A DNA stretch of 6,005 bases from NCBI GenBank assembly GCA_013298245.1, contig JAAFHD010000165.1, positions 1 to 6,005 of the forward strand, given 5' to 3'. The stretch comes from Alphaproteobacteria bacterium. GTDB taxonomy: Bacteria; Pseudomonadota; Alphaproteobacteria; Acetobacterales; Acetobacteraceae. Positions 1-4,457 of the stretch are shown here, piece by piece. Below the pieces are notes generated by a model. The model ran no database searches, was not told where the DNA came from, and saw nothing but the letters and a program-made list of their open reading frames with translations. Every line of letters begins with the position of its first letter. Position 1 is the stretch's first letter. The translations under genes and the position numbers were made by a program.

Positions 1-126
1 GTTCTGCAACAGCGGCGACGGATCGGGGTCTCCGGCATGCGGGCGCACACGCAGCGCGCCATCTTCCATGCGCGCGGTAAACGCACCCCAATGGGATGAA
101 TGCGGCAGCCAGGGCATGTCGTTCAT
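1..126 (-). CDS. Molybdopterin-dependent oxidoreductase, BisC/DMSO-reductase type (N-terminal 42 residues only)
   Basis: Only the first 42 codons are present and the gene runs off the left edge. The translation begins MNDMPWLPHSSHWGAF and continues to a GDPDPSPLLQN segment. A short N-terminus reading 'HSSHWGAF...G...V.P...DP.PSPLL' is typical of biotin/methionine sulfoxide reductases and related TMAO/DMSO reductases, which bind bis-MGD molybdenum cofactor and reduce S- or N-oxides. No cysteine cluster for an iron-sulfur centre is seen, as expected for this subgroup. There is no twin-arginine signal, which points to a cytoplasmic BisC-like enzyme rather than a periplasmic TorA or DorA; this is inference from the N-terminus alone. 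The start is ATG at 126. An in-frame ATG at 117 is the alternative, and neither has a strong Shine-Dalgarno. It follows the membrane-protein gene at 158-826 by 31 bases in the same direction and is probably co-transcribed with it. Confidence 0.75.
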   Translation of the reverse strand, partial: MNDMPWLPHSSHWGAFTARMEDGALRVRPHAGDPDPSPLLQN

Positions 127-157
127 GCCGGCATGTTGCGCCGGATGGCGCCGGCCG

Positions 158-826
158 TCAGCCCGGGATCGGCAGCGGCGGAATCGGCTGCGCCAACCAG
201 CCCGACAGATAGGCCAAGTGCAGCCCGGTCCAGACCCAGTAGCCGCCCGCCAGCAAAATCAGCACTGGCTCCAACGGGCGCAACGCCTGCAATGCCAGCG
301 CGGCCACCAACACCAGCGCCCAATAGCTCAGCCCGGAATAGGTGGGGCCGAGCACCAGCCAGGCCTCGCGCCCCGGTGCCGTCATCAGGAAGTCGGCCGC
401 GGTGCCGGGCAAGCCGCACCACAGCGCCGCATAGGCCAGCGGGTGCAGCAGCAGCAGCCCCAGCGCCAACCACCACCAGATGCGCGGCAGGCCGATGATG
501 GGGTCGCGCGCGCGGCCGGCGGCCATCGCGCCATCGCGCCAGGCGGCGAGTTCAGTGGCGGACATCGCATGGCGCGGCGTCTCGCCCACGCTGCCGGCGC
601 GGAAGGCGCGTTCGGCGGCGGGTGTGCGTTCGGGCTGCGGCGCGGGCGGGCTGCCTGCCAGCGGCACCTGCGCGGGCGGCAGGTCGGCCAGCATATCGAT
701 ATCATTGTCGCGCCGACGGGGCGGTGCCTTCTTGTCCGACACGCGCCCGGCGCGGAGCCAATCCAGCCGCCGGCGCGGCGCGGGATCCTCCTGCGAATTC
801 AACACGGCGAGGTGCGGCGGCGGCAT
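158..826 (-). CDS. Uncharacterised membrane protein: proline-rich N-terminus, three C-terminal helices
   Basis: I do not recognise this family. The 222-residue product has two halves. Residues 1 to about 110 are rich in Pro, Arg and Ala with no hydrophobic segment and are probably disordered and cytoplasmic. Residues 115-222 hold three likely membrane helices, at about 115-136 (starting RIWWWLALGLLLL), 158-181 and 186-207. Arginines before helix 1 and in the short loop between helices 2 and 3 fit an N-in topology with the C-terminus outside. The frame is preferred over plus-strand open frames because only this one gives coherent hydrophobic blocks. The start is uncertain: ATG 826 has no Shine-Dalgarno, and the AGGAGG at 792-787 has no start codon at a suitable distance. 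A terminator lies between it and the upstream NIPSNAP gene, so it probably has its own promoter. The BisC-like gene begins 31 bases after its stop. Confidence 0.7.
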   Translation of the reverse strand: MPPPHLAVLNSQEDPAPRRRLDWLRAGRVSDKKAPPRRRDNDIDMLADLPPAQVPLAGSPPAPQPERTPAAERAFRAGSVGETPRHAMSATELAAWRDGAMAAGRARDPIIGLPRIWWWLALGLLLLHPLAYAALWCGLPGTAADFLMTAPGREAWLVLGPTYSGLSYWALVLVAALALQALRPLEPVLILLAGGYWVWTGLHLAYLSGWLAQPIPPLPIPG

Positions 827-885
827 AGGCGGTTCGCGGTCCGGAAAAAGAACGCCGCGCTGTAGCAGGCGCGCGCGCGTTCCGC

Positions 886-943
886 AAAGCGAAAGCCGGC
901 CAGCCGCGTGCCCACCGATCGGCGGGCAGGCGGGCTGGCCGGC
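886..943 (-). terminator. Probable rho-independent terminator after the NIPSNAP gene
   Basis: An exact 11-base inverted repeat, gccggccagcc at 895-905 and ggctggccggc at 933-943, encloses a second near-perfect palindrome at 909-928 with a single G-T wobble. On the minus strand the hairpin is followed directly by TTTCGCTTT (894-886). There is no T-run on the plus-strand side, so it is directional for minus-strand transcripts. It starts 7 bases after the stop of the NIPSNAP gene, where an operon-end terminator would be expected. The T-tract is interrupted, which lowers confidence. Confidence 0.65.
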
Positions 944-950
944 GCGGTGC

Positions 951-1286
951 TCACCCCTTGGCCGCCAGGTGTTTTTCGAAATGCGGCGCGCGGCGGAGGA
1001 TGCGGTTCTCCATCGCCACCAGCAATTCCTGTTCGCCCGCGGCCTTCAGGTACTCGCCCCATGCGGGGTCCGCGGCCATCGCGGCGCGGCGGCGTTCGCG
1101 GTCGCCCTGGTCGGTGTAGCCCCACATGTGGACGACGGTGTTCAGCGCGCCCTCCACGGTCTGGTACCAGCCGACGCAGTTTTCCAGATACTTCAGCTGC
1201 AAGGGCCAGGCCTTTTCCTCGTACAGCTTCAGGAAGGCGGGGAGCTTGTTTGGCTTGCAGGTGTAGATGCGAAGATCGACGATCAT
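951..1286 (-). CDS. NIPSNAP family protein
   Basis: The 111-residue product is a small single-domain NIPSNAP protein (a dimeric alpha/beta-barrel, ferredoxin-like fold). The N-terminal strand MIVDLRIYTCKPNKLPAFL, the central VVHMWGYTDQGDRERRR segment and the following 'DPAWGEYL' are the usual landmarks of this family, and the length is normal. Bacterial members have poorly defined roles. They often sit beside catabolic or transport genes and are sometimes suggested to act as small enzymes or ligand-binding proteins, so no specific reaction can be given here. The start at ATG 1286 is backed by an AGAGGGA Shine-Dalgarno at 1299-1293. It lies 52 bases after the SnoaL-like gene and is the last gene before the terminator at 886-943, so it is most likely the promoter-distal gene of the SBP operon. 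Confidence 0.88.
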   Translation of the reverse strand: MIVDLRIYTCKPNKLPAFLKLYEEKAWPLQLKYLENCVGWYQTVEGALNTVVHMWGYTDQGDRERRRAAMAADPAWGEYLKAAGEQELLVAMENRILRRAPHFEKHLAAKG

Positions 1287-1292
1287 GGCGTT

Positions 1293-1299
1293 TCCCTCT
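1293..1299 (-). promoter_or_regulatory. Ribosome binding site of the NIPSNAP gene
   Basis: Minus-strand AGAGGGA ends 6 bases before ATG 1286. It supports that start and shows the gene is translated independently of the upstream SnoaL-like gene rather than coupled to it. Confidence 0.7.
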
Positions 1300-1304
1300 G
1301 GTAT

Positions 1305-1331
1305 CGCGCGGTCATGTTTGACCGTTCCGCG
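1305..1331 (-). other. Intergenic hairpin between the SnoaL-like and NIPSNAP genes
   Basis: An exact 6-base inverted repeat, cggtca (1309-1314) and tgaccg (1319-1324), has a 4-base loop. It can be extended by cgcg (1305-1308) pairing with cgcg (1328-1331) across a 3-base bulge. No T-tract follows, so it is not a standard terminator. It sits in the only non-coding gap inside the operon and ends shortly before the NIPSNAP ribosome binding site, where it could influence mRNA stability or relative expression. That role is inference. Confidence 0.4.
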
Positions 1332-1338
1332 CGCGCCA

Positions 1339-1761
1339 TCAACTGCACAGCGGCAGGCCCATGCTGGCGAGCTGTTTCGCGGTGTCCACGTATTGCCGGA
1401 AGGCGCGCACCTTGCCGGCCGCGTCGAAGGTGAAGAGGTGGATGATCTCGTCGTCGAACATGCGGCCGCCCGGCGGCGTCGCGCAGATGCGCAGCGTGAC
1501 GGCGACCTTGTCGGCGCTGGTCATCAGGTCATGCACCTCGAAGGCGTGATAGTGCATGGTCGCGCAGGTGGAGAAGAATTCGCGCACGCCGTCATGGCCG
1601 TGTCGCGCGGCCAGCAGTGCTACGCCGGCGCGCTGGCCGTGATTGTCGGGCCAGGGTTCCCATTCCGCGTCTTCCGCCACATGCGCGAGGATGGCTTCGA
1701 CATCGCCCCGACCGAAGGCGTCATACATGACGTGCACGGTCGCGGCGTGGTCGGTGGTCAC
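1339..1761 (-). CDS. SnoaL-like / NTF2-fold family protein
   Basis: The 140-residue product has the length and layout of SnoaL-like NTF2-superfamily proteins: an N-terminal helix pair (YDAFGRGDVEAILAHVAEDAEW, about residues 13-34, is the classic opening), a middle section, and the closing strands FTFDAAGKVRAFRQYVDT (110-127). This cone-shaped fold binds small hydrophobic ligands and is used by polyketide cyclases, ketosteroid isomerases, dehydratases and many uncharacterised proteins. Substrate and reaction cannot be read from sequence. The start is GTG at 1761, which overlaps the TGA of the upstream substrate-binding protein gene (bases 1758-1761 on the minus strand read GTGA). A GGTGGA sequence just upstream may serve as a ribosome binding site. 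This overlap implies translational coupling with the transporter protein. There is no signal peptide, so it is cytoplasmic. Confidence 0.86.
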   Translation of the reverse strand: MTTDHAATVHVMYDAFGRGDVEAILAHVAEDAEWEPWPDNHGQRAGVALLAARHGHDGVREFFSTCATMHYHAFEVHDLMTSADKVAVTLRICATPPGGRMFDDEIIHLFTFDAAGKVRAFRQYVDTAKQLASMGLPLCS

Positions 1762-3353
1762 TGGATGTCCACCGTGGCCAGGTCGATGAACCAGGATTGC
1801 GGGGAGGTGAAACCCTGCACGCGGCGATGCATCGCGCGCGGGTTCAAATCATGCACGATCCAGAGCCAGGGCGGGTTGTCCACCAGGCGTTCATGCGCGG
1901 TGCGCAGCAGGGTTGCGATGCGCGCGGGATCGCGTTCGGTCTCCAGCGCGGTGAAGGCGGCGTCGAAGGCTTCGTCGCGCCAGTGGCCGGCGTTTGAGCC
2001 GCGCGGCGTGAAGTTGGCGCTGATGAACCAGCGCGCCATTTGCGCGGCGTCGGACGACACGAGGCTGATGTTCAGCGCATCCGCGCCGAGCCATGCGGGC
2101 TGCCCCGGTTCGGCGCGCAGGCCAGCGAGCAGCGTGTTCCACTCCACCACTTCAAAGGCGACGCGCACGCCGCAATTCTGTTGCAGCTGCTGTTGCAGAA
2201 ACTCGTTCATCGGCAGCGGCAGCATCTGGCCCGAACCGCTGGTGGAAATGCCAACTCGGAGCGTCAGCGGGCGCTGCGCGTTGAAGCCGGCTTCCGCGAT
2301 CAGCGCGCGGCCGCGCGCGGCATCCAGGCGATACTGGTTCTGCGGGCTGCCGAAGCTTGGGTCGCCCGGCTTGAAGAAGCCGACGCTGGGTTCGGCCGTA
2401 CCGTTCAGCAGCTGCACCATCGCGGCGCGATCGATGCAGTAGTTCAGCCCCTGGCGCACGCGCACATCCGCGACGGGGCTGTTCGGGCGGCCAGCGGCAA
2501 ACACCCAGGGCCAGACATGCGGATACGACCCGGTGGTGATGTTGAAGCCCGCCGTGCGCAGCGAGGGAATCGCGTCGGGCGGCGGCACCTCCACCCAATC
2601 CACCTGGCCGGAACGCAGCGCGGCCAAACGCGTGGTCGCTTCCGGCATCGGCAGCAGCAGCACGCGGTCCAGCCGCGCGCGGCGCGCCGTGTCCCAGTAG
2701 TTGTCGTGGCGCGAGAGTTCGGCCTGCTGGCGCGGCACGAAGCGGGTGATGCGGAACGGCCCGGTGCCGGCGGCGGGCAGGGCGGCCACGCGCGCCCAAT
2801 CACGCCCACCCGCTTCGAACGACGCGGGCGAGGTCATCAGCACATAGACCTGCAGAAACGGCCAGTACGACACCGGCCGCGTGGTGCGGATTTCGACGGT
2901 GAAGTCGTCGATCTTGCGGTAGCTTTCCAGCACCGGGATTCGCCCGCGCGTGATGGCGCTGCCGGCCGCATCAAATTGCGGCGCGTCGTTGCGGAAGAAG
3001 CGGTCGAAATTCCAGATCACCGCATCCGCGTTGAAGGGCGTGTTGTCATGGAAGGTGACGTTGCGGCGCAGATGGAAGCGCCACAGGCGAGGCTCCGCGG
3101 CATCCTGTTCCCAGCGTTCTGCCAGGCCCGGGCGCAGGCCTGCGGGGCGCGCGGGGTCAGACAAATCCCACGCCGTCAGCGCTTCAAAAACCGGGTAGCC
3201 GAGGAAGCGCATCCCCTCAAAACCATTATTCGGCATGCCGGTGGTGGTGGGCACATCGGCCGCCGTCATGGCAATGCGCAGCACGCGCGGTTGCTGCGCC
3301 ATGGCGGGCACGGTCAGCAGCAAGGCGGCGGCGGCCAGCAAGACTGTTCGCAT
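1758..3353 (-). CDS. ABC transporter substrate-binding protein, family 5 (peptide/nickel/opine type)
   Basis: The 531-residue product is a full-length SBP_bac_5 protein, the periplasmic receptor that delivers a ligand to an inner-membrane ABC permease. Residues 1-20 form a Sec signal peptide (Met-Arg, a leucine/alanine core, then AMA before Gln), with no lipobox cysteine, so a soluble periplasmic protein is predicted. Family landmarks are present in order: LAERW near 78, NVTFHDNTPFNADAV at 98-112, GTGPFRIT at 196-203, DNYWD at 217-221 and VRQGLNYCIDRAAMV at 299-313. The ligand (oligopeptide, nickel chelate, opine, glutathione or other) cannot be told from sequence. An upstream GTG at 3407 would add 18 residues, but ATG 3353 is chosen because it starts a clean signal peptide and has a strong Shine-Dalgarno. 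No permease or ATPase genes are in the window. The SnoaL-like gene overlaps its stop codon. Confidence 0.94.
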   Translation of the reverse strand: MRTVLLAAAALLLTVPAMAQQPRVLRIAMTAADVPTTTGMPNNGFEGMRFLGYPVFEALTAWDLSDPARPAGLRPGLAERWEQDAAEPRLWRFHLRRNVTFHDNTPFNADAVIWNFDRFFRNDAPQFDAAGSAITRGRIPVLESYRKIDDFTVEIRTTRPVSYWPFLQVYVLMTSPASFEAGGRDWARVAALPAAGTGPFRITRFVPRQQAELSRHDNYWDTARRARLDRVLLLPMPEATTRLAALRSGQVDWVEVPPPDAIPSLRTAGFNITTGSYPHVWPWVFAAGRPNSPVADVRVRQGLNYCIDRAAMVQLLNGTAEPSVGFFKPGDPSFGSPQNQYRLDAARGRALIAEAGFNAQRPLTLRVGISTSGSGQMLPLPMNEFLQQQLQQNCGVRVAFEVVEWNTLLAGLRAEPGQPAWLGADALNISLVSSDAAQMARWFISANFTPRGSNAGHWRDEAFDAAFTALETERDPARIATLLRTAHERLVDNPPWLWIVHDLNPRAMHRRVQGFTSPQSWFIDLATVDIQ

Positions 3354-3360
3354 CGGAAAA

Positions 3361-3369
3361 CCCTTCCCT
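3361..3369 (-). promoter_or_regulatory. Ribosome binding site deciding the SBP start
   Basis: Minus-strand AGGGAAGGG ends 7 bases before ATG 3353. It favours that start over the in-frame GTG at 3407, which would place non-signal-like residues before the signal peptide. Confidence 0.75.
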
Positions 3370-3431
3370 GTTTGCGCGATGCAAGCGCGGGGCGCGGCGC
3401 GGTGCAAGGCGTTTTCTGGCCGGGTGCGGCG

Positions 3432-4079
3432 TCAGGGAATGATGCGGATGTCGCGTCCCTGGGCACGTTGCACGCGGGCGAAGCGGGCGATCTCCGCCTG
3501 CGGCACCGGGTTGTTCCTGATGTGCACGATGCGCAGCGCGGGGATGCCCAGCAGTTCGTCGGGCAGGCGGGTGATGGCGTTGTCGGTCAGCACGATCTCG
3601 CGCAGATGCGCGGCGGCGAAGATGGCGGGCGGCACCGCGGTCAGGCCGCGGCCGCGCAGCACCAGCACATCAGGCGCGCCCTCGCGTGACAGGAAGGCGG
3701 CGAGTGCCAGGTTGTCGCTGGGCGCTTCATCCGCGCGCAGCCCCGAATCGCGCGCCGCCATGGCCTGGCCGCCCAATATGCCGGCAATCGCCAGCACGGG
3801 TGCCACCGGAATGCTGACCGCCAGCAACCACGCGAAGGCACCACGCGCGCGCCAGGCGGCGATGGCCACAACCGGCCCGGCGAAGGGCAGCGCCACCAGC
3901 GCGATCTGCCCGGCGCGGATCAGGCTGCCGGCGGTGCCGGGGATGCGCGTCGCCTCCAGCGCCGCCAACGCGCCAAAGGCGATGGGCAGCGTGCACAGCG
4001 AGGCAATGCCCGCGATCAGAATCAGGATGCGCAGTGGTGACACGCGGTGATGCTTATCGCGCGCGGGGCGCGGGTGCAT
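3432..4079 (-). CDS. Three-helix membrane protein with C-terminal leucine-rich repeats
   Basis: The product is 215 residues. Three hydrophobic helices occur at about 18-40 (from LRILILIAGIASL), 56-77 and 82-104. A linker of about 30 residues follows, then a short leucine-rich-repeat region at about 137-198. Two clear repeats are visible, 'DVLVLRGRGLTAVPPAIF' and 'LREIVLTDNAITRLPDELL', and then a degenerate third with 'LRIVHIRNNPV'. They follow the LxxLxLxxNxLxxLP pattern of typical bacterial LRRs. Positive charges at the N-terminus and in the helix 2-3 loop suggest N-in topology, placing the LRR part in the periplasm. LRRs usually bind proteins, but no partner or function can be named. The start is ambiguous: GTG 4082, ATG 4079 (chosen) or GTG 4043, with no strong Shine-Dalgarno for any. 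It begins 12 bases after the preceding gene and is probably co-transcribed with it. Confidence 0.82.
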   Translation of the reverse strand: MHPRPARDKHHRVSPLRILILIAGIASLCTLPIAFGALAALEATRIPGTAGSLIRAGQIALVALPFAGPVVAIAAWRARGAFAWLLAVSIPVAPVLAIAGILGGQAMAARDSGLRADEAPSDNLALAAFLSREGAPDVLVLRGRGLTAVPPAIFAAAHLREIVLTDNAITRLPDELLGIPALRIVHIRNNPVPQAEIARFARVQRAQGRDIRIIP

Positions 4080-4091
4080 CACGCATTCAAG

Positions 4092-4457
4092 TCATGCATC
4101 ATTGGCAGGCGGGCGATCGGGCAAATGGTCAAGCGAGGGGCCTTCGGGCAGGTCAAGATTGGCGTTGCCATACAGCGTCAGTCCGCCGGCCAGGTATTCC
4201 TTGGACATGCGCGCTTCGAAACCCATCATCATCATCGCTTGCATCAGCGCCTGCAGCGAATCGACGCCGCCCGCATATCGTCGGCGCCTGGTGCGCGGGC
4301 CGATCAGCTCATAATCGCACAGCCAATCCTGACCATCCGGGAAGGGGCGCGGCCGGCCGATCCGCACGGTGAAGCGCTTGCCGCTGGGCGTTTCAAAATG
4401 CCGCTCGGCGATGACATCGAGCGGGCCTTTCAGCCGCCAAGACGGTAGCTTGCCCAT
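4092..4457 (-). CDS. Small uncharacterised protein, DUF6968-like
   Basis: The 121-residue product is soluble, with no signal peptide or membrane helix. The core 'FTVRIGRPRPFPDGQDWLCDYE' (about residues 29-50) followed by 'YAGGVDSLQALMQAM' (61-75) resembles small bacterial proteins grouped as DUF6968. I make that assignment from memory at moderate confidence, and no function is known for the family. A run of four methionines (75-78) sits in the predicted helix after the GGVDSLQAL segment. ATG 4457 is chosen because a GGAG lies 11 bases upstream; a GTG at 4481 would add eight residues. Either start lies inside the end of the acyl-CoA ligase gene, giving a 28-base overlap with ATG 4457, so translation is probably coupled to the ligase. 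The LRR membrane-protein gene follows directly. Confidence 0.72.
   Translation of the reverse strand: MGKLPSWRLKGPLDVIAERHFETPSGKRFTVRIGRPRPFPDGQDWLCDYELIGPRTRRRRYAGGVDSLQALMQAMMMMGFEARMSKEYLAGGLTLYGNANLDLPEGPSLDHLPDRPPANDA

Noticed and set aside
126..156. Inverted repeats (gccggc, gcgcc/ggcgc) just upstream of the BisC-like start
   Set aside because: The stems are about five pairs, overlap one another and are expected by chance at this GC content. They could weakly mask the start, but there is no supporting signal.
693..702. 10-base palindrome atatcgatat
   Set aside because: It lies inside coding sequence (Asp-Ile-Asp codons) and is explained by the encoded residues. It has no partner site.
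787..792. Perfect AGGAGG (minus strand) inside the membrane-protein gene as a start-deciding ribosome binding site
   Set aside because: There is no ATG, GTG or TTG in frame at a workable distance downstream. The bases encode Gln-Glu-Asp codons and the match is probably chance.
68..865. Plus-strand open frame opposite the 222-residue membrane protein
   Set aside because: It is Arg- and Gln-rich with no structured segments, and it extends over the BisC-like start and the intergenic region. The minus-strand frame gives coherent membrane helices.
868..880. Alternating GC tract with Z-DNA potential
   Set aside because: Short alternating CG runs are common in DNA of this base composition, and nothing else marks this one.
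799..1125. Minus-strand open frame across the NIPSNAP 3' end and the terminator
   Set aside because: The Arg/Pro-rich translation overlaps a well-supported NIPSNAP gene in another frame and passes through the hairpin.
3380..3407. Possible promoter upstream of the SBP gene (TTGCAC, 17 bases, TTGCAT on the minus strand) and tgca repeats
   Set aside because: Each box matches the sigma-70 consensus at only three of six positions, and the spacer is extremely GC-rich. The tgca and cgcg pairings are too short to call a hairpin or operator.
2040..3689. Long plus-strand open frame (549 codons) opposite the substrate-binding protein gene
   Set aside because: Its translation is rich in Arg, Gln, His and Gly with no recognisable domain, and it crosses two genes and their intergenic gap. 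The minus strand encodes a clear SBP family protein. It is a GC-bias shadow.
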